Program-made: the position numbers and the translations under genes
Origin: Opitutia bacterium
Lineage (GTDB): Bacteria > Verrucomicrobiota > Verrucomicrobiia > Opitutales > UBA953
DNA length: 13,386 nucleotides
Direction: 5' to 3'
Assembly (NCBI GenBank): GCA_947460445.1
Contig: CANHHS010000037.1
Location: forward strand, 1 to 13,386
The notes under the pieces: model-generated
The model's input: only the letters and a program-made list of their open reading frames with translations
The model's database searches: none
What the model was told of the DNA's origin: nothing
Part shown: positions 6,900-13,386 of the stretch, piece by piece
Numbering within the stretch: the stretch's first letter is position 1
Layout: each line of letters starts with the position of its first letter

Positions 6900-7977
6900 A
6901 CGCTTCCGCCCGTGCCCGACGATCCGCAGCGACGAGCGCTTCGGTGAGTTCAGCAATGTCACCGTCGAGTACTTGTTGTAATCCATGAAGCGTTAAATCG
7001 ACTCGGTGATCGGTGACGCGATTTTGATGGAAGTTGTACGTACGCACGCGTTCCGAGCGGTCGCCTGAGCCAACTTGACTACGACGTGCGTCAGATCGCG
7101 CGGCGTGTGCTTCGGACGTTCGTAGTTCAAGTAAACGTGCGCATAAAATGCGCATCGCTTTTTGTCGATTGCGCAACTGCGAGCGTTCATCGGCGCAATA
7201 AACCATCAGCCCTGTTGGCTTATGGATGATTTGCACGGCTGATTCTGTTTTATTGACGTGTTGTCCGCCGGCTCCGCTTGCACGGGCAACCGATAAATCT
7301 AAGTCTTCAGGGCGTAATTCCACTTCAGTTTCCTCAGCTTCAGGAAGCACTGCAACCGTCGCGGCCGAAGTGTGAATCCGGCCAGAGGTTTCTGTGCTTG
7401 GTACGCGCTGGACGCGATGAACGCCTGCTTCTTGTCGAAGAGCGGCAAAGGCTCCTGAGCCTTCGATGAGCAGGACGGCTTCGCGGACTCCGCCCAAATC
7501 TGAGCGACTCAAGCTTAAGGTTTCATGTTTCCACCCCTGTCGTTCGGCGTAGCGACCATACATGCGCGCGAGTTCTCCGGCAAATAGCGCCGCCTCTTCG
7601 CCCCCCGTCCCTGCACGCACTTCTAGAATAACATTACGACCTTCGGCAGGGTCAGGAGGGACAAGCGCCTCAATAAGGGCGGTGGCTAGTTCGGGCAGGG
7701 CTGCCTCTGCTTCCCGGGCTTCCTCTTTAGCTAACTGTCGCATTTCATTGTCTGTACTGGGGTCTGAGAGCAAGGCCTGTGCTTCGGCTAACTTTTGTTC
7801 GGCCGCCTCAACCTTATCTCCAGCCGCCAGGGCAGAGTTTAAAAAGCGGAGTTCTTGGGCAAGGGCAGCCACGCGGCGTCCATCGGCAAAAGAAGCTGGG
7901 TCAGCTAAAATTGATTCAAGTTCAGCCCTGCGCCGGCGAAGGTTTGTAAGGTTAGGGCGGGGTGGCGATGCACTCAT
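6880..7977 (-). CDS. prfA: peptide chain release factor 1 (RF1)
   Basis: Class I release factor that reads UAA and UAG in the ribosomal A site and triggers peptidyl-tRNA hydrolysis. From ATG 7977 it has 365 residues, the usual size. Visible parts are the helical domain 1 (about 1-95), the LEVRAGTGGEEAALFAGEL segment, VHRVQRVPSTE with the anticodon-mimic tripeptide P193-S194-T195 (RF1 type, where E. coli has PAT and RF2 has SPF), and SGAGGQHVNKTES with the catalytic G237-G238-Q239. The DERSQLRNRQKAM and QVGSGDRSERVRTYNFHQNRVTDHR segments follow. The in-frame TTG at 7983 would add only two residues. A prmC homologue, often downstream of prfA, is absent here; the next gene is convergent and overlaps it by 20 bp. 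Confidence 0.97.
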   Translation of the reverse strand: MSASPPRPNLTNLRRRRAELESILADPASFADGRRVAALAQELRFLNSALAAGDKVEAAEQKLAEAQALLSDPSTDNEMRQLAKEEAREAEAALPELATALIEALVPPDPAEGRNVILEVRAGTGGEEAALFAGELARMYGRYAERQGWKHETLSLSRSDLGGVREAVLLIEGSGAFAALRQEAGVHRVQRVPSTETSGRIHTSAATVAVLPEAEETEVELRPEDLDLSVARASGAGGQHVNKTESAVQIIHKPTGLMVYCADERSQLRNRQKAMRILCARLLELRTSEAHAARSDARRSQVGSGDRSERVRTYNFHQNRVTDHRVDLTLHGLQQVLDGDIAELTEALVAADRRARAEAFTQPGA

Positions 7978-8020
7978 GACCAATCGGGGCTTGGATGCGG
8001 GCGGTGCCGCGGTTAATCCA

Positions 8021-8050
8021 ATGGAGTGCTTGCAGGCACTCCGTGCAAGC
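8021..8050 (+). promoter_or_regulatory. two overlapping, mutually exclusive hairpins upstream of the HAD gene
   Basis: In the prfA-HAD divergent spacer (7978-8064), GGAGTGC (8023-8029) pairs with GCACTCC (8036-8042) around a 6-nt loop. Adding U8022-G8043 and A8021-U8044 gives a 9-bp stem. The same strand can instead pair GCTTGCA (8028-8034) with TGCAAGC (8044-8050) around a 9-nt loop. The two stems share bases, so only one can form at a time. This layout resembles an attenuator or an operator with nested dyads. It lies 15 bp upstream of the GTG at 8065. The pairings are seen directly; any regulatory role is inference. Confidence 0.5.
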
Positions 8051-8064
8051 CCGACCTTCTAACC

Positions 8065-9102
8065 GTGTCCGATTCTCGCCCCTCTGAACCCGCCTTACGC
8101 ACTAGCCACGTGCTCGCTTGTGTCTGGGACTTTGATAAAACTCTTATTCCGGGATACATGCAGACGCCCCTCTTCCGTGCTTATGGCGTGGACGAAGTCG
8201 CCTTCTGGAAGGAAACCAACCAGCTCCCTGGTCTGTATGCACGTAAGGGTATTCGTACCTCGAAAGACACCGTCTACCTCAACCACCTTCTGAGTTACGT
8301 AAAGAATGGTCCATTGCGCGGCCTCACCAATAAAAGGCTCCGTGAATTGGGTGCAGATATCGAACTCTGCCCAGGACTCCCAAATTTCTTTTCTGAAATC
8401 CAAACTCACGCACAGGCTTTGGGTGCTAAGCAGGGGCTAGAAGTCACCCTGGAACATTACATTGTCAGCACAGGTATCGCTGAGATGATTCGAGGCACTC
8501 AGTTAGCCCGTCACTGCGCAGGTATCTATGGTTGCGAATTTCTCGAAGAACCATTGCCGCCTAACTTTACGCACCAGCACGAACTTTCTTTAGAGACACC
8601 GTCCGAAATATCCCAAGTTGCGGCAATGGTCGATAACACGGTAAAGACGCGGTTTGTTTTTGAAATTAATAAAGGAACGAGCCGCGATCCAGGAATTGAC
8701 GTTAACGCAGTGGTACGATCTGAAGACCGCCGCGTGCCTTTCGAAAGCATGCTGTACGTCGCTGATGGCCCGAGTGATGTCCCTGTATTCTCTTTGTTGC
8801 GTAAGAACGGTGGGAAGACCTTTGCGGTGTATCGCCCAGACAGCGAAGCGGAGTTTGCTCAATGCGACAGCTTGCTGCAAGTTGGCCGTGTTCATGGCTA
8901 TGGCCCTTGCGACTATACAGACGGCTCATTCACCACGCGCTGGATCCGTCACGCAGTTTCAGGCATGATCGAGCGATTGGTTGCAGAGCGCCGACAGGCC
9001 GTTGACGCCCGCGTCTCTCAACCACCACGTCATATCCATCCGCCTGCTTCAGGTTCCTCTATTAAGTCCGGTGGCACACAGCCGGGTCTTTTCGGCGACT
9101 GA
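8065..9102 (+). CDS. HAD-superfamily hydrolase (phosphoserine phosphatase-like)
   Basis: A predicted Mg-dependent cytosolic phosphatase of 345 residues from GTG 8065. The haloacid dehalogenase motifs are: motif I WDFDKTLIPG with nucleophile D22 and acid/base D24, motif II IVSTG with S135, and motif IV VADGPSDVPVFS with D234 and D238. A cap region of about 100 residues lies between motifs I and II. The motif III lysine cannot be fixed by eye; K-containing NKGTSRDPG is one candidate. The C-terminal 40 residues are polar and Pro/Gly-rich and look unstructured. A longer start at GTG 8026 is in frame, but it would translate the hairpin region and add 13 non-conserved residues. Five base pairs separate its stop from the ftsK ATG, so the two are probably co-transcribed. 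The substrate is unknown. Confidence 0.85.
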   Translation: MSDSRPSEPALRTSHVLACVWDFDKTLIPGYMQTPLFRAYGVDEVAFWKETNQLPGLYARKGIRTSKDTVYLNHLLSYVKNGPLRGLTNKRLRELGADIELCPGLPNFFSEIQTHAQALGAKQGLEVTLEHYIVSTGIAEMIRGTQLARHCAGIYGCEFLEEPLPPNFTHQHELSLETPSEISQVAAMVDNTVKTRFVFEINKGTSRDPGIDVNAVVRSEDRRVPFESMLYVADGPSDVPVFSLLRKNGGKTFAVYRPDSEAEFAQCDSLLQVGRVHGYGPCDYTDGSFTTRWIRHAVSGMIERLVAERRQAVDARVSQPPRHIHPPASGSSIKSGGTQPGLFGD

Positions 9103-9107
9103 TTTTC

Positions 9108-11681
9108 ATGGCTACCCCTGCACGTAAACGTTCTGCAACGCTTGCTCGCCCAACCAGCGAGAGCCGTCCGATTGTTGCCGTCGTCCTATTTTTACTTGGC
9201 ACATTCTTTCTCGCGTCGATGGCGTTTCGAGATGCAGGTCAGGAGTGTTTTTTGCGCACGGCCCTTGAGCGCGCCTTTAGCATCCCTTCTGATTCGGCTG
9301 TCGCCACAACTGGAGCTAATCCATGCGGCAGTTTTGGAGCGTTCGCAGCCACGCTCTGTTTTGCGTTTTTAGGATACGGAGCCTTTCTTATCCCCACCTT
9401 CTTGTTTGTTGCGGGATGGTTGGCGCTGAACCGTCGAGCTCACACGCTTTGGCCAACCAAGACATTATTAATGTTTGGATGCGTCCTGCTCGGTGCTGCA
9501 TTACTCGCGCTATTTTTAGGCATCAGTGCGCCTATGGATGGGCTGACGGCATTTGATCCGAAGGGTGCAGGCGGAATGCTTGGACGGTTTATGTACCAGC
9601 GCGTCCTTGAGCCAGCCGTCGGCGACATCGGCGCATGGCTAATCCTTGTTCCTGCTTACGGATTTTGTTTATTGGGCGTGCTAGCGGATGACCCTAAGGC
9701 AACGCTAGCGACATGGATCTCGGAATTACGCGACAGCTTCTTGGACTGGAATAAGCAGCGACGTGAACAAAATCTTCGCATGGCAGAGGCGCAGCGTCGG
9801 GATGCTGAAGCCCGCAAACTAGCACTGCGTATGGCCGAGACTGTTAAGGGCTCGACATTGGTTGCGCCCATTGCTGAAAGCCCTGTGGCTCAAGAAGCGC
9901 CGTCAGCCGCAGTCACCCCTCCTGTAAAAGTCGTGAATCCCGACAAAGTTGTTATTGGGAATCCCGATGACAACAGCGATGGATTGAGCGGCGTCTTGTC
10001 TGCCGACGAAAAGAAACCGAAGATAAAAGTAGACCAAGACCCCAAGCCTCAGGTCACTGGCAAGGTCTCTGTTACGAAGCCGGAGAGGATTGAGCGCGCC
10101 ACCGCCGCTCAGCTTCGCAAGAAAACAGGCACATACATTTTCCCTGGATTAGATTTAGTAACACCCCCTCCGCCCCGTGATGAAGCGCGCGAAGATTACC
10201 GTCGTCGGGCGGGAGAGCTTATCCAGACACTGCGAGAATTCCGGGTCGAAGTTGTTCCGGTAGATCCCGAGAACGGTGTCGATGTCGGTATTCAGCAGGG
10301 GCCTTCGATTACACGGTACGAAATTAAACCTGCTCCAGGTGTTCGCGTTGAGCGTATCTCGGGTTTGCAGAACAACATCGCTATGAACATGAAAGCTGAT
10401 GCGGTGCGTATCCTTGCGCCTGTCCCTGGTAAAGGAACGGTGGGCATTGAGATTCCCAATAGCCGCAGGCAGCTGGTTGCACTTCGTGAGATTCTTGAAT
10501 CCAAGGCGTGGGTCGAGGCGGATGCCGCCATCCCGGTTGTGTTGGGTGTCGACAGCGTGACCAACAAGCCAGTCGTCCAGGATTTAGCTAAGATGCCGCA
10601 TGCGCTGATTGCAGGTTCTACAGGCTCGGGCAAGTCGGTCTGCATTAACACGCTGCTCATTTCGATGCTCTACCGGATGTCGCCGGCCGACTTACGTCTT
10701 ATCATGGTCGACCCAAAGGTTGTCGAGTTGCAGGTCTACAATGAGATCCCTCATTTATTAGTTCCTGTCGTCACCGACCCTCAGAAGGTTCCTGCGGCAT
10801 TGAAGTGGCTTATTTCCGAGATGGAGCGTCGCTACCGTATCTTCGCGGCAGTGAATGTACGCAACTTGGCGGGCTTTAACGCGAGGATTACCCGCGACGT
10901 CGAAGAAGCTGCGAAAGCTAAACAAGAAGAACTCAACCTGACGCCCGATGAGCGCGCAGCTGCTGCCGAAGCAGTGGCCGAAGGCCCAGTGGCTGCGGTG
11001 GAAATTCCCAAAGAAAAATTACCATTCATCGTCTGTATCATCGATGAGATGGCTGACTTAATGATGGTTGCGGCAAAAGATATTGAAACAGCGGTAGCAC
11101 GGATTGCTCAGAAAGCTCGCGCCGCGGGCATTCATATGGTTTTGGCTACGCAGCGTCCATCAACCGATGTCATCACCGGATTAATTAAAGCAAATCTTCC
11201 AACACGCATTGCCTTTAAGGTGGCGGCAAATGTCGACTCGCGGACAATCCTAGATCGCAGCGGAGCGGAGACGTTGGTCGGCTTTGGCGACATGCTTTTC
11301 CTGCCGCCTGGTTCAGCCTCCCTGCAACGCGTCCAGGGATCATTTATTTCTGACGAAGATGTTAGCCGCATCGTCGCATTCATTCGCGAAAAGAACGGGC
11401 CGCCTGAGTTCTTGAGCGAAGTCCAAGAAGCCTTAGACCGTGCGAATGAACCCGGTGAAGGCGGCGACTCTGATGGGAGCGGTCCAAGTTCAGATCCGAT
11501 GGCAGCTAAGGCCTGGGAGATTATTCGCACCACACGTCGTGCGTCCGTTTCGATGCTCCAGCGCAGATTGTCGATCGGGTACAATCGTGCCGCTCGCATC
11601 ATGGATACTTTGGAGGAAGAAGGTTATGTGGGTCCAGATAACGGCTCTTCCCCGCGCGAGATTCTTCGCGAAGACGGTTAA
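9108..11681 (+). CDS. ftsK: DNA translocase FtsK/SpoIIIE
   Basis: A septal DNA pump of 857 residues that moves chromosome ends out of the closing septum and aligns dif sites for XerCD. The N-terminus has four hydrophobic segments (about 22-40, 76-107, 119-141 and 174-193) that anchor it in the membrane. A basic/coiled-coil stretch (about 205-245) and a short Pro/Lys-rich linker (about 245-345) follow. The motor comprises the alpha/beta domains with Walker A GSTGSGKS at 503-510 and Walker B CIIDEMAD around D646-E647, then RAAGIHMVLATQRPSTDVITG. The C-terminal winged-helix gamma domain (AWEIIRTTRRASVSMLQRRL... RIMDTLEEEGYVG) would read KOPS-like sites. Between NARITRD and LPFIV there is an acidic/Ala-rich insert of about 40 residues. 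The linker is far shorter than that of E. coli FtsK. It is co-oriented with, and 5 bp from, the HAD gene. Confidence 0.97.
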   Translation: MATPARKRSATLARPTSESRPIVAVVLFLLGTFFLASMAFRDAGQECFLRTALERAFSIPSDSAVATTGANPCGSFGAFAATLCFAFLGYGAFLIPTFLFVAGWLALNRRAHTLWPTKTLLMFGCVLLGAALLALFLGISAPMDGLTAFDPKGAGGMLGRFMYQRVLEPAVGDIGAWLILVPAYGFCLLGVLADDPKATLATWISELRDSFLDWNKQRREQNLRMAEAQRRDAEARKLALRMAETVKGSTLVAPIAESPVAQEAPSAAVTPPVKVVNPDKVVIGNPDDNSDGLSGVLSADEKKPKIKVDQDPKPQVTGKVSVTKPERIERATAAQLRKKTGTYIFPGLDLVTPPPPRDEAREDYRRRAGELIQTLREFRVEVVPVDPENGVDVGIQQGPSITRYEIKPAPGVRVERISGLQNNIAMNMKADAVRILAPVPGKGTVGIEIPNSRRQLVALREILESKAWVEADAAIPVVLGVDSVTNKPVVQDLAKMPHALIAGSTGSGKSVCINTLLISMLYRMSPADLRLIMVDPKVVELQVYNEIPHLLVPVVTDPQKVPAALKWLISEMERRYRIFAAVNVRNLAGFNARITRDVEEAAKAKQEELNLTPDERAAAAEAVAEGPVAAVEIPKEKLPFIVCIIDEMADLMMVAAKDIETAVARIAQKARAAGIHMVLATQRPSTDVITGLIKANLPTRIAFKVAANVDSRTILDRSGAETLVGFGDMLFLPPGSASLQRVQGSFISDEDVSRIVAFIREKNGPPEFLSEVQEALDRANEPGEGGDSDGSGPSSDPMAAKAWEIIRTTRRASVSMLQRRLSIGYNRAARIMDTLEEEGYVGPDNGSSPREILREDG

Positions 11682-11691
11682 GCACCCAAAA

Positions 11692-11756
11692 TATAGTGCG
11701 TTGAACGCCGGGTTGCTTTGCCAATTCCGAAATGGCTTGCAACGCCTTGGTCAACG
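11692..11756 (+). other. foldable spacer between ftsK and can
   Basis: Three nested complementary segments lie in the 94-bp gap: outer CGTTGA (11699-11704) with TCAACG (11751-11756), middle GTTGC (11712-11716) with GCAAC (11739-11743), and inner GCCA (11720-11723) with TGGC (11733-11736). Together they can form one interrupted hairpin of 58 nt. A -10-like TATAGT lies at 11692-11697, which would start a transcript near the hairpin base. It could be a 5' leader of can or a processing/termination element for ftsK; there is no U-tract after it. Confidence 0.4.
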
Positions 11757-11775
11757 GGCGGACTGAGGCACTGAC

Positions 11776-12420
11776 ATGCCTTCAACCCAAGATCTCTTCG
11801 CGCGTAATCGGGAATGGTCTCAGGATATTCGCCGGACGAAGCCGAAGTTTTTTGAAACACTATCAGCGCAGCAGAGCCCGCGTTACCTTTGGATTGGATG
11901 CTCCGACAGTCGCGTGCCCGCAAATGAAGTCGTCGGACTGCTTCCGGGAGAACTTTTTGTGCACCGCAATGTAGCGAATGTCGTCGTGCATACTGATCTG
12001 AATTGCCTGTCGGTTATTCAGTACGCCGTCGAAGTCCTGAAAGTTGAGCACATCATTGTGTGCGGTCACTACGGTTGCGGCGGAGTTCAAGCTGCACTCG
12101 AAGGTCGTAAATTAGGCCTGATTGATAACTGGCTACGTCACATCACCGACGTTCGGATGCGCCATGAACTCGCGATTCGTTCCGTGTTAGGCCCTGCACA
12201 GTTGGACACACTCTGTGAACTTAATGTCGTCGAACAGGCACGTAATGTTTGTGCGACAACGATTGTTCAAGATGCATGGGTGCGTAAACAGCCCTTACAA
12301 GTCCATGCCTGGATTTATGGTCTGCGCGACGGCCTCCTGAAGGATCTTGGTCTTTCCGCGGGCTCCGCGAGTGAAGTCGAACCCGCTTACCAAAAAATCT
12401 TAGACCGCTACCGTACCTAA
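11776..12420 (+). CDS. can: beta-class carbonic anhydrase
   Basis: A cytosolic zinc enzyme that interconverts CO2 and bicarbonate, supplying bicarbonate to carboxylases. The 214-residue protein carries C42-S-D44-S-R46 (zinc ligand C42 and the Asp/Arg dyad), HRNVAN at 63-68, and H98-Y-G-C101-G-G with zinc ligands H98 and C101. Residue numbers coincide with those of E. coli Can. ATG 11776 gives this agreement; a weak GAGG lies about 10 bases before it. The C-terminal helices (VVEQARNVCATTIVQDAW, HAWIYGLRDGLLKDL) match the family. A foldable spacer with a possible promoter precedes it, so it may be transcribed independently of ftsK. Confidence 0.96.
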   Translation: MPSTQDLFARNREWSQDIRRTKPKFFETLSAQQSPRYLWIGCSDSRVPANEVVGLLPGELFVHRNVANVVVHTDLNCLSVIQYAVEVLKVEHIIVCGHYGCGGVQAALEGRKLGLIDNWLRHITDVRMRHELAIRSVLGPAQLDTLCELNVVEQARNVCATTIVQDAWVRKQPLQVHAWIYGLRDGLLKDLGLSAGSASEVEPAYQKILDRYRT

Positions 12421-12437
12421 GGTCTTTTAGCTAAGGT
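12417..12437 (+). repeat. short direct repeat after can
   Basis: CTAAGGT occurs at 12417-12423, overlapping the can stop codon, and again at 12431-12437, a 14-bp period. The palindrome TTAGCTAA (12427-12434) lies across the second copy. It could be a small binding site ahead of radC or simply chance; the 61-bp spacer holds nothing else recognisable. Confidence 0.3.
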
Positions 12438-12481
12438 ATTACGGCGCTCCACGCTGTAACCATTGGCTGACAGGGTGGGGT

Positions 12482-13162
12482 ATGACTGCTGATGATCAAC
12501 CGCGTGAGCGCCTGCGTCGCCTAGGGCCGCGAGCTTTACTTGATTCCGAACTGCTTGCCTTAATGGTAGGGCTAACTGCGCGCGGTCGCCCCCCAGAGTC
12601 TATCGCCGATGCCATACTGGGTGAGTCGGGTGGGCTTTCAGCACTCGCTGCTTGGGAGATGCCCGACTTCTCGAGGGTACAGGGTCTTGGTCCAGCGAAA
12701 GCATCTGAGCTGGTGGCAGCATTAGAAATTGCCCGAAGGGTAAGGGAACGAGCTCACGATCCAGGCGAAAGACTCGATGCTCCCGCAAAAGTCTGGACGC
12801 GCCTTGAGCCATTGGCGTCGGGCCTCTCGGTCGAGAAATGTTGGGCCCTGTGTTTGAATCGACGTAATCGTTTGTTAGCACTGCACGAAGTCAGTTCAGG
12901 AACGGCCACAAGTTCGCTTCTGCACCCCCGTGAAGTTTTTCGGCAGGCTCTTCGTCACTCAGCAGCAGCGGTGATTGTCGCACACAATCACCCGAGTGGT
13001 GATCCAGCCCCAAGTCACGCCGACCGCGCAGTGACCCGTCAGCTCGTCGAAGCTGGCCGAATGATCGGCGTGGAGTTGCTCGACCATGTCATTGTTGGCC
13101 GGCCTGAGTCAGACCCAACCTCCAAAGGCTGGTTTAGTTTCGGCGAGGCGGGGCTGATCTAG
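12482..13162 (+). CDS. radC: RadC family JAMM/MPN+ domain protein
   Basis: A RadC-like protein of 226 residues, a full-length chromosomal form. It has an N-terminal PRERLRRLGPRALLDSELLAL segment (key RERL...G...L.D.ELLA, 7-27), a helix-hairpin-helix-like VQGLGPAKASEL at 66-77, and a C-terminal JAMM domain. The JAMM metal motif is complete: E118, H168-N-H170, S178 and D181 (HxH-x7-S-x2-D), followed by LLDHVIVG and the ending GWFSFGEAGLI. The family was named for a presumed DNA-repair role that has not held up, and its biochemical activity is still unclear. ATG 12482 is the only plausible start, preceded by a G-rich GGTGGGGT. A strong hairpin begins at its stop codon. Confidence 0.94.
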   Translation: MTADDQPRERLRRLGPRALLDSELLALMVGLTARGRPPESIADAILGESGGLSALAAWEMPDFSRVQGLGPAKASELVAALEIARRVRERAHDPGERLDAPAKVWTRLEPLASGLSVEKCWALCLNRRNRLLALHEVSSGTATSSLLHPREVFRQALRHSAAAVIVAHNHPSGDPAPSHADRAVTRQLVEAGRMIGVELLDHVIVGRPESDPTSKGWFSFGEAGLI

Positions 13163-13178
13163 CGCGCCAGAGGCGCGC
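13162..13178 (+). terminator. GC hairpin at the radC stop codon
   Basis: GCGCGCC (13162-13168) and GGCGCGC (13172-13178) are perfectly complementary around an AGA triloop. The first G is the last base of the radC TAG. There is no U-run, so it is not a classical intrinsic terminator; it could be part of a U-less terminator, an mRNA 3'-end stabiliser or a processing site. Confidence 0.5.
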
Positions 13179-13182
13179 AGCG

Positions 13183-13236
13183 GGAAGCAGGAAGGAGCAG
13201 GCTGGAAGCGGCCCCAACTTGCCCCTTCCTGCTTCC
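13183..13236. repeat. 13-bp inverted repeat of GCAGGAAG-type units
   Basis: GGAAGCAGGAAGG (13183-13195) is the exact reverse complement of CCTTCCTGCTTCC (13224-13236), with a 28-nt loop. Shorter copies of GCAGG and CCTGC inside and beyond the arms (for example 13197-13201 and 13235-13239) give a low-complexity, REP-like look. It may be a dispersed intergenic palindromic element or a second hairpin closing the radC transcript. Confidence 0.55.
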
Positions 13237-13264
13237 TGCTTGCCCCTGTGTCTTGGTAAAGTGT

Positions 13265-13386
13265 CCCCGCCTGTGCCGATTCTGCATTGGAGCCCCAGTG
13301 TTTCCCTAGGTTAAGTGGGTGGCGCGGAGCCCGGCTCAGACGAGGCCGGTCGGGTCGCTGCCTCCCGTTAGTATGTACGTGGGAGA
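13265..13386 (+). ncRNA. candidate structured small RNA, 5' part (partial)
   Basis: No protein reading frame is evident here, but the strand folds into a rod. TTTCCC (13301-13306) pairs with GGGAGA at the window end (13381-13386, one G-U). Unpaired flanks follow on both sides (13307-13316 and 13367-13380). Then GGGTGGC (13317-13323) pairs with GCCTCCC (13360-13366, one mismatch), and CCGGCTC (13331-13337) pairs with GAGgCCGG (13342-13349) round an AGAC loop. A closing stem, central bubble and apical arm is the plan of 6S RNA, but primary sequence does not prove it. A weak promoter (TTCCTG 13233-13238, 18 bp, TAAAGT 13257-13262) would start near 13269. Alternatives are an mRNA leader for a gene beyond the window or chance pairing in GC-rich DNA. 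Confidence 0.3.

Noticed and set aside
7393..7401. RF1 tripeptide P-S-T instead of P-A-T or P-V-T as a sign of altered stop-codon reading
   Set aside because: The middle residue is variable in RF1 and the flanking P and T are kept; the genes here use TAA, TGA and TAG normally.
7562..8062. 166-codon plus-strand open frame antisense to the start of prfA
   Set aside because: Its Ala/Ser/Arg-rich translation is a shadow of RF1 domain 1; no family motif and no sensible start context.
8026..8064. Upstream GTG start for the HAD protein
   Set aside because: It would translate through the double hairpin and add 13 residues without conservation; GTG 8065 places motif I at a normal distance.
11132..11602. 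156-codon minus-strand open frame within ftsK
   Set aside because: It lies entirely opposite the conserved motor and gamma domain of FtsK; no recognisable protein features.
13183..13205. GGAAGGAGCAGG resembling the SRP RNA apical loop (GGAAGGAAGCAGCC)
   Set aside because: The partner strand of the SRP loop (GGTCAGG type) is missing on the 5' side, and the motif is part of a simple GCAGGAAG repeat.
13163..13386. RNase P RNA or tmRNA in the terminal spacer
   Set aside because: The RNase P GAGGAAAGTCC core and the tmRNA start/tag features are absent on both strands.

Overview
The window is bacterial chromosomal DNA: moderately GC-rich, packed almost end to end with genes on both strands, and without rRNA, tRNA, insertion sequences or CRISPR. 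Most starts lack a recognisable Shine-Dalgarno sequence, and several are GTG. The mix of an Ebo-type metabolite-traffic locus, a secreted GH29 fucosidase, a four-helix FtsK with an acidic/Ala-rich insert in its motor, and ordinary housekeeping genes would fit a Verrucomicrobiota (Opitutae-like) genome. That placement is an impression from gene content, not proof.

Layout. (1) 1-3129, plus strand: a probable tail of an upstream membrane protein, then a dehydroquinate-synthase-like EboD, an alkaline-phosphatase-superfamily EboF-like protein (19-bp overlap) and a zinc-ribbon membrane protein (4-bp gap). This looks like one operon and the 3' part of an ebo cluster. (2) 3136-4032, minus: purC. (3) 4161-5525, plus: exported alpha-L-fucosidase. 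(4) 5527-6303, minus: tcdA, a tRNA t6A-modifying enzyme. (5) 6399-6899, plus: a membrane-anchored protein of unknown function, whose 3' end overlaps prfA. (6) 6880-7977, minus: prfA (release factor 1). (7) 8065-13162, plus: HAD-family phosphatase, ftsK, beta-carbonic anhydrase and radC. (8) 13163-13386: no protein gene, but a GC hairpin, a 13-bp inverted repeat and a rod-like foldable stretch that may be the 5' part of a small RNA (6S-like is one possibility), cut by the window edge.

How the genes work together. Only the ebo block reads as a pathway unit: EboD and EboF homologues belong to a conserved set thought to prepare or traffic a small metabolite across the membrane, and the physically linked zinc-ribbon protein may be an accessory. 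The rest is housekeeping: purine synthesis, translation termination, tRNA modification, chromosome segregation (FtsK) and CO2/bicarbonate interconversion. Three successive convergent pairs meet with gaps of 6 bp, 1 bp and a 20-bp overlap, leaving no room for separate terminators.

The best leads for something undescribed are the ebo remnant with its divergent EboF metal site, the pair of mutually exclusive hairpins between prfA and the HAD gene, the foldable ftsK-can spacer, and the possible small RNA after radC.
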